A stretch of 64,000 nucleotides of DNA from the NCBI GenBank assembly GCA_009920765.1, contig RFZJ01000009.1, forward strand, positions 1 through 64,000, in the 5' to 3' direction. Within the stretch, counting starts at the first letter, position 1; each line of letters starts with the position of its first letter. Origin of the DNA: Planctomycetota bacterium. GTDB taxonomy: Bacteria; Planctomycetota; Planctomycetia; Gemmatales; Gemmataceae. The notes beneath the pieces were generated by a model. It was not told the origin of the DNA. It worked only from the letters and a program-made list of their open reading frames with translations, and did not search any database. Position numbers and translations under genes: made by a program. This document shows, piece after piece, positions 8,832 to 17,447 of the stretch.

Positions 8832-10685
8832 ATGGCAGAGGCACTTATTTACAAATCCCTGGACCCCATACGCAACCAGATTAAAAAAATCTGGCTGCTC
8901 AACAAATCCATCGATGTTATTTATGGAATTTCAAAATCCCTTCTTTTCGTCCTACCTTTACTTGCCATTGCGTGCATTGCGGATTGGGTCTGGGATATTG
9001 AAGAAGAAACGCCGCTACCCATTCGATTAATAATGACTGCCTCTTGGTTATCTCTTCTTTTGGTAAGCCTTGCAAATTATGTTATTCTGCCTGCGATCAA
9101 AAGATTCAAGGAAGATGAAACCGCACTTAAGATTGAACAAACATTCCCCGAATTTGACCATCGTTTAATCACGGTTTTGCAGCTATCCAGACCTGAGGCC
9201 AGATTTGATAAAAAATCAGAAAACCTGCTTGCTGAATTAACTGGGGAAGTTGTTGATTGCTATCCGAACTACAATTTCAACAAAGCACTTGAATTAAAGA
9301 AACTCAAGGATTCCTCCTTAAGATTCGCACCAGTATTGTTGTTTGTAACGTTGGCCCTTATATTTGCTCATGATTCAACTATTGCGTTAATCAAACGCCA
9401 ACTTCTCTTGAACTCACCCATCCCAAGAAACACCACCATAGTAAATCTTCCAGAAAAAATTGTACTTGCGGAAGGAGAAGAAGCCTGCATCATTTTCGAC
9501 TTGACCCTCACCAATGGGTACACTCCCTCATCTGGAAAATTAAATTGGAAAAACGTAGCCGGTAAAACACTTCTTCTACCCATTGAGCCTGATGAAAATG
9601 GCCAATGGAAAACAACCCTTCCATCTTCTATTGAAGATGGCATTGTAACCATACGAATAGGGGATGGCAGAGCAGGTCCTTTACCCCTAATTCGTAAAAA
9701 TCGTCCAACATTGGAAATGCTTTCAGCAAAAATCCTCATGCCCCAATGGTTTGGAAAACGACCAGATGGTTCCCCTTATGAAACTATATTTCCCAAGGGC
9801 GATATTGATGGCATCGAAGGTAGCACCGTTCAAGTGGAATTCAAATCTTCACAACCACTTAAAGAAGCCACCTTGGTAATCAAGCATTCGGATTCAAACC
9901 TGACTCCGGACACGACCCCATGTGATATTTCCGAAAACAAACAAACCTTTGTAGTCCGATTTAATCTTAAGATGGGCAATGTCAGATATCAGGTTAATTG
10001 CTGCAACAAAGAAGGATTGGAATCGAACCCAAACTGGCAACGAAAACTTACCGTATTGCAAACACAAGAACCTTTGGTCTCATTATTACCTGAACAAATC
10101 CCAGGTATCGTAAGAGTTTCCGGGAAAGATGAAGATACTGAAATAGATGGTCTTCCCGTGTTGATTGGAAAACAATTCAGGGTTGCTTACAAAGCTGAAA
10201 GTTATTCAGGTTTATCGATTGCAAAGTTCCGATATCGGATCAATGAAAAAGGGGATTGGCAAACACTCCCCCTGCAGGAATTTAAACCTGAATCAGAAAA
10301 ACTTGGAAAGTTCCTAATAGAGTCAGGGGCATTTGAAAATAGTCCTGCAAAAGCAGTTATCGACTTCTATCCATTACCATCAGATGATCCCTGGAAAACA
10401 CCAGACCGAAGGGTTGCAGGCGGTAGATTTGATTTCCAAATCGGCCCATTAAAGAACATAAGGGTTGGAGACAAAATCGAGTATTTCGTTGAAGTAACCG
10501 ATATGAATCCAATAAATCCTAAAACGGGTCAGTCTGAAATCTTAACCAAGGAAGTAGTTGGAGTGGACGAATTACTTGCTTGGTGGAGACGAAAAGAAAA
10601 GGAAACAGAGAAATTAATGCAACTCAAGAACAAACAAGCCACGGTTTTTGAGGGTTTTTTACCTAATCTACCACCGAAACCATGA
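8832..10685 (+). CDS. DUF4175-like membrane protein
   Basis: About 617 residues. Hydrophobic segments near the N-terminus (FVLPLLAIACIADW, then LSLLLVSLANYVILPA) and a third around FAPVLLFVTLALIFAHD anchor a large extracytoplasmic beta-rich region of roughly 440 residues. This resembles DUF4175-type proteins, which usually continue into a long helical tail. Here the tail is missing and a separate coiled-coil protein follows, as if the family were split in two genes. The frame also allows starts at 8796 and 8811, inside the upstream gene. The ATG at 8832, just after that gene's stop, is my choice, but the ribosome-binding site is weak and the start is uncertain. Confidence 0.78.
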   Translation: MAEALIYKSLDPIRNQIKKIWLLNKSIDVIYGISKSLLFVLPLLAIACIADWVWDIEEETPLPIRLIMTASWLSLLLVSLANYVILPAIKRFKEDETALKIEQTFPEFDHRLITVLQLSRPEARFDKKSENLLAELTGEVVDCYPNYNFNKALELKKLKDSSLRFAPVLLFVTLALIFAHDSTIALIKRQLLLNSPIPRNTTIVNLPEKIVLAEGEEACIIFDLTLTNGYTPSSGKLNWKNVAGKTLLLPIEPDENGQWKTTLPSSIEDGIVTIRIGDGRAGPLPLIRKNRPTLEMLSAKILMPQWFGKRPDGSPYETIFPKGDIDGIEGSTVQVEFKSSQPLKEATLVIKHSDSNLTPDTTPCDISENKQTFVVRFNLKMGNVRYQVNCCNKEGLESNPNWQRKLTVLQTQEPLVSLLPEQIPGIVRVSGKDEDTEIDGLPVLIGKQFRVAYKAESYSGLSIAKFRYRINEKGDWQTLPLQEFKPESEKLGKFLIESGAFENSPAKAVIDFYPLPSDDPWKTPDRRVAGGRFDFQIGPLKNIRVGDKIEYFVEVTDMNPINPKTGQSEILTKEVVGVDELLAWWRRKEKETEKLMQLKNKQATVFEGFLPNLPPKP

Positions 10686-10776
10686 TTAAAAAGGTTAAAA
10701 AGTAAAATAACATTGGCAAAGTTATTAACGATAAGTTAGTATTTATGGTGATATCCTTCCCTGAGGTGAATAAAAC

Positions 10777-13707
10777 ATGTTTAAGACGCTGCGTTTATCA
10801 TTGCTTTGTGGCTTGATTTTGCTTCCTGTGCTTGCCCAAGGCCAAACTACAACAAAAGTTAAAATTGAAAGACAGGAATCAACCGCACTCCAGACCGAAA
10901 AAGCAACCAAGCGCTTAGAAACCTTATTAAGCGTTTTATCTTACTACAACCTTAACGAAACAGAAGAATCCAAATTAGTTGTTGAAGCAACCACCGTTCT
11001 CAAGACTTTGCGCCAGCAAGATATGGTTGCTGTCATTAAGCACCTTGAGGCATCTGCAAAGGCAAAATCAAAAACAACATCCGATGATGAAACAAAACTT
11101 GCGTATGTTCGCCACCAACAAATCTTGGAAAAACTCCGCGAATTAGCTACGAAGCAACAAGCAATTCGTTCACTCGAAATTGCTGCCGAAAGAATGGCCA
11201 AGGCTTCAAAAGAAGAATTCGCAATTAATGCCACCCTTATGCTTTTTTATGGAATGCTCGAGGATAAAAACGCTAAAAACAAATCAATGTTCCCAACAAT
11301 CATTACAAAATTGATTGATCGTCAACGGGATCTTAATGTTGATGTGTCTGTAATTCTTTCCCAAGCAGCAGATCTTGAATCAAAATTGGATGACCAGCGC
11401 AAAGACAGATTAAAAGAGGGCCTGAGGATCGCCAAAGCTGAGAATATTCGTGGGACACTCTCATTAGTTACAGAACATTTAAACAAATACGGTGATAACC
11501 CAGAATCAATTCGCAATTTTAAACCCGCATCTAATTATACCGAGCAGAATCATCATGCGATGAAGAAAATCGCAGACGCTTGGCGTGCTCCAAAAAACAC
11601 AGTCCAATCATTGAAAGAGTTGCAAGATAAAGTTGCAAAAATGGTACGTGATCAAAAAGAAATCAATGAAAAGATGAAGGAAGAAGATGCACCCAAGACT
11701 CCCGAAGCAAAGATGGAAGTAGCAAAAAAAGAAGCGGACATGGCAAATGTCACAAAAGATATTTTAAAAACTACTGAACCAGCCATTCAAAATGCCAAAC
11801 CAGATTTAGCTAAGGCGGAATTAGCTCTTGAAGAAGCCGCAAAAACCTTAGCAGCGGCAGAAGATAAAAAAGCAATGGCAGCCCAAGATAAAGCACTTAA
11901 AGCATTGGAAGCCGCAAAAGAGAAAATCGATGCTGAAGTTGCAAAAATCATGGAAAAGGCAAAAGACCCTGTAGCCAAAGCCCAAGATCTGGTGAATAAA
12001 ATCGAGAAAATGGAAGAGAAACAAAAGCAGGTAAATGAAACTGCAAAAAACATGACAAAGCCCGAAGCTAAGCCCGATGCAAAAGCTGCGGAAAACATTG
12101 CAAAACAGGAAAAAGACCTTTCAGAAAAAGCGATGGATACAGCAAAGGATGCTCCAGGTATCCCGGAAGAGGTAAAGAAAGCTCTGGAAAAAGCTGCTGA
12201 TGCTCAGGAAAAGGCTGCTGATATGGTAGCGAAGAATCCAGACCCTAAAAACGGGTTGGAAAACGCAGCCCCAAAGATGAAGGAAGCATTGGAAGAATTA
12301 ACCAAGGCAAAAGAGGCTGCAAAAAGTCAGGTTGCTGCTGAAAAAGCCAAGGCTGAAGATATTGCAAAACGAGAAAAAGCTGCTGATGAACTAGCAAAAG
12401 CCGCTGAGATGCAAAAAGATGTTGCGCAAAAGCTTGATAAAGCAAAACAAGAAGGCGCAATGGACGCATTAAAATCAAAAGATGTTGCAAAAAACCTTGC
12501 AAAAGATGTGCAAAAAGCCATGACCGAGACTGAAAAAGCCGCGAAAAACGCTATGGGCGATGCAAAAGAGTCCACTGATGAGGCTATGAAAGATCAGAAA
12601 GATTCGGAAAAAGCCCTTCAAAATAATGATCTCGCAAAAGCTGCTGAAGCTGCTGCTGAAGCTGCTGAAAAGCTTGATATGGCTGCTAAAGAAGCTGCAG
12701 AAATGGTAAAGGCAGATAAGCAGGAAAAAGCTGTTGCCCAAGCTAAAGAAGATATGAAACAAGCTGATGTTGGCGAGGCTGCTCGCAGGGTTGCACAGGC
12801 CCTCGACAAGAATAAAGAAGCTGAAAAGGCCACCGGAAATGCCAAAGAAAAACTTGGCGAAGGTAAGGCCGAGATGGATCTTGCAAAAAAACAAGGAGAT
12901 CTTGCAAAGCAACTTGATAACGCAAAAGATAAAAACCCTGAAGCTGCGGAAGCTGCCATGGATGCGGCCAAAGCTTTAGCCAAGGGCGACATTAATAAAG
13001 CAATCGAAGCACAGAAGGCTGCGTTGGAAGGCCTCAATGATTCTCCTGAGAAGGGCGCCAAGGAGATGGCAAACGAACAGAAAGCTTTATTGGAGGCAAC
13101 TCAAGATCTTGCCAAAGCCCAAGATGCTGCGAACATGGCAAAAGACGCTGCGATGCAAGCTGAGGCTTTGGTACCAGACAACCTTAAGGGGGATTTAAAA
13201 GCTGCTGAAGCACTACTTGAAAAAGGCGCTGAAGCTGCGGCTAAAGGTAATATTCAAGAAGCTGCGGCTAAGCAAGCTGAGGCATCAAAAAGTTTGGAAA
13301 AAGCCTTGGAAATGCTTAACGAATTAGCCAAGGCCTTGGATGTTCCTATGGGCGTTCCAGGTGAAACAGCCCTGGCAAAAGCAGATGGCAAATCCGACCA
13401 AAAAGCTGAGCCTAAAGATGCCAAGGCTGATGCCAAGGATTCTCCAATGCCAAGTTCAAAACAAGCAGAAACTAAAGGTGATGGGGAACGCAAACCAGAT
13501 GGCACAGAAGAAGCTGCTCTCGCAAAGTTGCTTGAACTTCAAGCTAATGGTGGGTTCCTTAAGCTTCCTGAAAAAGAACGTGAAGCTCTTTTGCAATCTT
13601 TAGGAACCAATCTTCCACCTGAATATTCAGCAATGATTCAGAAATACTACCGTGACTTGGCAGATAAGCAAAAAGCAAGCAAGTCACCACAGACTTCTTC
13701 CAGATAA
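10777..13707 (+). CDS. Secreted 976-residue Ala/Lys/Glu-rich coiled-coil protein
   Basis: Residues 1-21 are a clear signal peptide ending near LAQGQ. Residues to about 270 are ordinary helical sequence. From about 280 to 850 the protein is dominated by Ala, Lys, Glu, Asp, Gln and Met in irregular AKEAA/EKA-type repeats, with hardly any aromatic residues or Cys. This predicts very long charged helices or coiled coils. A Lys/Asp/Pro-rich linker (about 860-920) precedes a folded-looking end with LPPEYSAMIQKYYRDLADKQ. I do not know its function. It may be the detached helical tail of the DUF4175-like protein upstream. A 91-bp gap precedes it, and the ATG follows CTGAGGTG. Confidence 0.85.
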   Translation: MFKTLRLSLLCGLILLPVLAQGQTTTKVKIERQESTALQTEKATKRLETLLSVLSYYNLNETEESKLVVEATTVLKTLRQQDMVAVIKHLEASAKAKSKTTSDDETKLAYVRHQQILEKLRELATKQQAIRSLEIAAERMAKASKEEFAINATLMLFYGMLEDKNAKNKSMFPTIITKLIDRQRDLNVDVSVILSQAADLESKLDDQRKDRLKEGLRIAKAENIRGTLSLVTEHLNKYGDNPESIRNFKPASNYTEQNHHAMKKIADAWRAPKNTVQSLKELQDKVAKMVRDQKEINEKMKEEDAPKTPEAKMEVAKKEADMANVTKDILKTTEPAIQNAKPDLAKAELALEEAAKTLAAAEDKKAMAAQDKALKALEAAKEKIDAEVAKIMEKAKDPVAKAQDLVNKIEKMEEKQKQVNETAKNMTKPEAKPDAKAAENIAKQEKDLSEKAMDTAKDAPGIPEEVKKALEKAADAQEKAADMVAKNPDPKNGLENAAPKMKEALEELTKAKEAAKSQVAAEKAKAEDIAKREKAADELAKAAEMQKDVAQKLDKAKQEGAMDALKSKDVAKNLAKDVQKAMTETEKAAKNAMGDAKESTDEAMKDQKDSEKALQNNDLAKAAEAAAEAAEKLDMAAKEAAEMVKADKQEKAVAQAKEDMKQADVGEAARRVAQALDKNKEAEKATGNAKEKLGEGKAEMDLAKKQGDLAKQLDNAKDKNPEAAEAAMDAAKALAKGDINKAIEAQKAALEGLNDSPEKGAKEMANEQKALLEATQDLAKAQDAANMAKDAAMQAEALVPDNLKGDLKAAEALLEKGAEAAAKGNIQEAAAKQAEASKSLEKALEMLNELAKALDVPMGVPGETALAKADGKSDQKAEPKDAKADAKDSPMPSSKQAETKGDGERKPDGTEEAALAKLLELQANGGFLKLPEKEREALLQSLGTNLPPEYSAMIQKYYRDLADKQKASKSPQTSSR

Positions 13708-13714
13708 GTTGACC

Positions 13715-14761
13715 ATGATGAACCTATTGAACAGGCGGAAGTTTAATTCTTGTGTAGCATCCTCAATCCTAGGGATTACGGGCGGTGTGTGGGCTCAAGA
13801 AAAATCCCCGGCTCTTGTTCATGCAAAACTGGATGAACCTACAAAAAAAGCCATATCCAAGGCATTGGCATTCATGGCAACTAAACAAAACCCAGATGGC
13901 TCTTGGTCTGATGGGGGATATCAGCATAGCACAGCAATAACGTCTTTTGCTTTGTTGGCATTTATGAGCCAAGGGCACCTACCTGGCCAAGGTATGTATG
14001 GGCCTGAAGTGAATAAAGGCGCACAATTTTTGATTGCCTCTGCTCGAGAGCCCGATGGCCTGCTTATTGGAGCCCGAGGCGGCGGCCAAAGCATGTATTC
14101 GCATGGTATTGCAACTCTAACCTTATCCCAACTATGGGGAATGACTTCGGATGATTCCATTCGCCCTGTTTTAAAGCGCGCAGTAGACTTAATAATCCGG
14201 AGCCAAAATCCACAAGGTGGATGGCGTTACAACCCAACCCCTGCTGATGCAGATATCTCCGTAACAGTCATGCAAGTGATGGCACTAAGGGCCGCAAAAA
14301 ATTCCGGCCTTCATGTACCTGATCAAACACTCAAGAAAGCAATCGAATATATCGAAAGCTGCAGAGATGCAAAAACCGGAGGCTATAGTTATCAACCAAG
14401 AGCAGGCGGGCCTGAGTTTGCACGAACAGCGGCAGGCCTTTGTGTACTGCAACTCGCCGGTAAATATGACTCCAAGGATATTCCTTTAGCTGTCGAATAT
14501 CTGGAAAAACACTTCAAAAGCAAAACTCATTTTTGGTACGGCCATTATTATGCCAGCCATGCCATGCATCAAGTAGGTGGTACGGCTTGGAATTCATGGT
14601 ATGCAAAATTAAAAGAACTTGTTTTGCCTGAACAAGGGCCGGACGGTTCATGGTCTGGAAACAACCTCGACTCCCACAAAGTTGGCCCTATTTATCAAAC
14701 CAGTATTGCTGTGATTGCACTCTCCGTGCCTGCCCAATACATACCTATTTTCCAACGTTAA
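13715..14761 (+). CDS. Secreted squalene-cyclase/prenyltransferase-like alpha/alpha toroid protein
   Basis: About 348 residues. The N-terminus has a twin arginine (NRRKF, residues 6-10) before a hydrophobic stretch ending in GVWA, a Tat- or Sec-like signal peptide. Repeated motifs such as NPDGSW, NPQGGWRYN and GPDGSW followed by helix pairs are the QW-like repeats of the terpenoid-cyclase/prenyltransferase toroid fold. No DxDD cyclase motif is visible, so catalysis is doubtful and a scaffold or binding role is more likely. The frame is open upstream to 13652 inside the coiled-coil gene, but ATG 13715, 7 bp after that gene's stop, gives the signal peptide. It is the last gene of the cluster. 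Confidence 0.85.
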   Translation: MMNLLNRRKFNSCVASSILGITGGVWAQEKSPALVHAKLDEPTKKAISKALAFMATKQNPDGSWSDGGYQHSTAITSFALLAFMSQGHLPGQGMYGPEVNKGAQFLIASAREPDGLLIGARGGGQSMYSHGIATLTLSQLWGMTSDDSIRPVLKRAVDLIIRSQNPQGGWRYNPTPADADISVTVMQVMALRAAKNSGLHVPDQTLKKAIEYIESCRDAKTGGYSYQPRAGGPEFARTAAGLCVLQLAGKYDSKDIPLAVEYLEKHFKSKTHFWYGHYYASHAMHQVGGTAWNSWYAKLKELVLPEQGPDGSWSGNNLDSHKVGPIYQTSIAVIALSVPAQYIPIFQR

Positions 14762-14804
14762 TTTCCAAACAATTTGGCCCGCCTTTATGTATATTGGCGA
14801 ATAA

Positions 14805-16031
14805 TTATTTAAGAAATACGCGCATTAAATCATGTCCCTTGGTAAAAAGAACCGAACTTGCTGCAGCAGCAACTTCATCATAGGATACCTGCCCGTTAGC
14901 AAGGATACCTGTGCCCGCTATGACAAATGGAACCGCACCATGCGAATGCGCCCGAGTTTGGACAGGGGTACGGTGGTCTGGTGAAATAAGAATGCGCCAG
15001 TCCTTGTAACTAGGCAATACCGCCATCAAAGGCGCCACAATATGACGGTCAATTTGTTCTAGGGCCTCTATTTTAGCATCCGCCCTTCCTTCATGCGAAG
15101 CTTCATCTGGTGCCTCCACATGAACACAAACAAGATCGTGATTTTTAATCGCTTCAATTGCATAACGACCTTTTGCAGCGTAATCAGTATCAAGATATCC
15201 TGTTGCGGTAGGAACATCGATACGATTCCAACCCAACAACATGCCTACCCCTCGAACAAGGTCAACTGCACTGATGATTGCGCCATTGACATTATGAACA
15301 TCTGCAAACTTTTTTAAGATCGGAGATACGCCCATTCCCCAAAGCCAACACTGCGTAGCAGGTTTGTGGCCCTCTGCAATTCGCTTTTGGTTTACTTTGT
15401 GATTTAAAAACAATGCCTGACTTTTATGCATGATATCTTTTAATAATTCACAACCAGGCCCGCTGGGAAGGTAAGGATTCACAGATTTATCTGGGATATC
15501 ATGGGGTGGTTGCCCCTTGGTTTCCTTGGTAAATGGTGCAGATTCCCTGCAGCGATAAACCAATATATTTCGGTAACTTACGCCGGCATGAAATTCAAGA
15601 ACTCCCAGCACTTTCCCATTAGGTGATTTGATTTCGCCGCCCAAATTCTCCTGGAGCGTATTGATTAGTTCTTTACCATCTTCATTTGTGATGTGGCCTG
15701 CGGTAAAGTCCTTCATTACCCCATCAACAATATTGACAAGGTTGCAACGTATTGCCCAATCGCCCGGGTTCAACTTGATGCCCATTGCCACAGTTTCAAG
15801 CGGTGCCCGGCCTGTATAAACTTCCAATGGGTCATAACCAAATAAGCTGAGAGTTGCTACATCACTAGCAGGAGTAAGCGAGGCGGGGACATTGTTGGAT
15901 AAACCAACCATCCCCATTTTTGCAGCAGCGTTCATCGCTGGTCTATTGGCGGCTTGAAGTGGAGTTTGCCCCCCCAACGAAACTTGTGGGTCATCAGCGC
16001 AGCCATCTGGAATGACAATTACATACTTCAT
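14805..16031 (-). CDS. ApgM-like protein, proposed homoserine kinase
   Basis: 408 residues of the alkaline-phosphatase superfamily, related to cofactor-independent phosphoglycerate mutase. The start MKYVIVIPDGCADD carries the first metal Asp. TPASDVATLSLFGYDP holds the nucleophile-serine region. APDEASHEG and LISPDHRTP supply further metal ligands. These match the subfamily known as proposed homoserine kinase (TIGR02535). It lies 18 bp downstream of homoserine dehydrogenase in the same direction, which fits a role in threonine synthesis, and no ThrB-type GHMP kinase is seen. A second, more typical ApgM lies at 35897-37102. Start ATG 16031 is preferred over GTG 16040 because AGGTGA is then properly spaced. 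Confidence 0.82.
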   Translation of the reverse strand: MKYVIVIPDGCADDPQVSLGGQTPLQAANRPAMNAAAKMGMVGLSNNVPASLTPASDVATLSLFGYDPLEVYTGRAPLETVAMGIKLNPGDWAIRCNLVNIVDGVMKDFTAGHITNEDGKELINTLQENLGGEIKSPNGKVLGVLEFHAGVSYRNILVYRCRESAPFTKETKGQPPHDIPDKSVNPYLPSGPGCELLKDIMHKSQALFLNHKVNQKRIAEGHKPATQCWLWGMGVSPILKKFADVHNVNGAIISAVDLVRGVGMLLGWNRIDVPTATGYLDTDYAAKGRYAIEAIKNHDLVCVHVEAPDEASHEGRADAKIEALEQIDRHIVAPLMAVLPSYKDWRILISPDHRTPVQTRAHSHGAVPFVIAGTGILANGQVSYDEVAAAASSVLFTKGHDLMRVFLK

Positions 16032-16049
16032 TTCAATCACCTTTTGGAG

Positions 16050-17357
16050 TTAATCTTCAACAGGATAATGAACAGCACTTCCGGACACGCAATCAAGACG
16101 ATTCAATTCCTTGGCCGCTGCTTTAAATTTTCCGCACTTGGATAAGTGTGTCATTATGACAAGTTGCACCCTACCATTAGAGTTTTCGCCCTGAGCTTCA
16201 TGCTGAATAATCGAAGCAATACTTATTTGATGATTAGCAAGCAGGCGCGTAACATCTGCAAGAACCCCGGGTTTATCTTCCACAAGCAACCGAAGATAAT
16301 ACCTGCTGTTTACATCATCACTGGATAGCAAAGGCGTAGAAGCACTAGAATCAGACCATAAATTCATTGAGGTAAATGTGTTTTGCGCCCTGCCAACAGC
16401 AATATCGATGATATCTGCAACCACGCTGGAAGCGGTGGGCATTCTTCCCGCACCAAGGCCATAATGAAGGGTGTCTCCTACCGCATCGCCAATCACTTGA
16501 ATTGCATTATAGGCACCACGAACCTGCGCCAGTGGGGAATGCTTTCTTAGCAAAACAGGGGAAACATGAACTGCAAGTTTGCCATCATAAATCCAAGCTT
16601 CGGCTAGTAATTTTATGCCATAGCCCAACTCTTGGGCAAAATGAATATCAATGCTGTTTAATCCAGCAATTCCAACACGGTCAATGGCACTAAAGGGAAT
16701 GGTTTGTCCGAAAGCAATTTGCACAAGAATTGCGAGCTTATGTGCAGTGTCGGTGCCATCAACATCCATGGTGGGGTCAGCTTCTGCGAAACCGAGTTTT
16801 TGGGCTTCCGCTAGGGCATTTTCATAGGAATCACCTGTTTCACTCATGCAAGTAAGAATAAAATTGCATGTTCCGTTTAAAATGCCACGAAGCCCGATGA
16901 TTTTATTGGCAGCAAGCCCCTGCGTAAGTGCTCCAATAATGGGAATGCCCCCAGCCACACTTGCCTCAAAAGCTACACAGCGATTATATTTTCTGGCACA
17001 ATCGAATACTTCTTTTCCATGAGTTGCAAGCAAAGCTTTATTGGCAGTTACAATGTGTTTTCCAGAGGCAAGAGAATCTAAAATTGCTTTCTTGGTCCAA
17101 GTAATGCCACCCGCCAGTTCAACTACAATGTCAAGAGAAGTGTCGTTTACAACATCTTCCCAGTGAGAAGTAATTATTGAATCGGGAATATTAATATCTC
17201 TCGGCTTAGACGGGGCCCGAACAGCAATTTTCGTAAGTTCGAGGGGCCTACCAGCTTTTTTTGCCAGCCTGTCTTGCTGCTCGAACAGCAGTTTGGCAAC
17301 GCCCGTACCAACGACCCCTAAACCAATCATTCCTATTTTTAAAGCGGAAGCAGGCAT
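16050..17357 (-). CDS. hom: Homoserine dehydrogenase
   Basis: 435 residues, the usual length for the monofunctional enzyme with a regulatory tail. The Rossmann loop GLGVVGTG is at 12-19. The catalytic-domain signature GILNGTCNFILTCM is followed by AEADPTMDVDGTDTAHK. An ACT domain occupies the C-terminus (YYLRLLVEDKPGVLADVTRL onward), so feedback control by threonine or another amino acid is likely. It reduces aspartate semialdehyde to homoserine in the cytoplasm. It is the first gene of a two-gene minus-strand operon with the ApgM-like putative homoserine kinase. Confidence 0.96.
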   Translation of the reverse strand: MPASALKIGMIGLGVVGTGVAKLLFEQQDRLAKKAGRPLELTKIAVRAPSKPRDINIPDSIITSHWEDVVNDTSLDIVVELAGGITWTKKAILDSLASGKHIVTANKALLATHGKEVFDCARKYNRCVAFEASVAGGIPIIGALTQGLAANKIIGLRGILNGTCNFILTCMSETGDSYENALAEAQKLGFAEADPTMDVDGTDTAHKLAILVQIAFGQTIPFSAIDRVGIAGLNSIDIHFAQELGYGIKLLAEAWIYDGKLAVHVSPVLLRKHSPLAQVRGAYNAIQVIGDAVGDTLHYGLGAGRMPTASSVVADIIDIAVGRAQNTFTSMNLWSDSSASTPLLSSDDVNSRYYLRLLVEDKPGVLADVTRLLANHQISIASIIQHEAQGENSNGRVQLVIMTHLSKCGKFKAAAKELNRLDCVSGSAVHYPVED

Positions 17358-17447
17358 TTAGATAATCCAATCCTCGTAAAAAACAACAAGTAAAAAACTG
17401 ACGAATCAAAAACCCAAAGAGCAAATCTATGCTTCCATTCTATAAGT

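Noticed and set aside
12475..13061. Several long minus-strand frames rich in Ser, Phe and Ala
   Set aside because: They mirror the Ala/Lys/Glu codons of the coiled-coil gene; stop codons are rare there only because of its composition.
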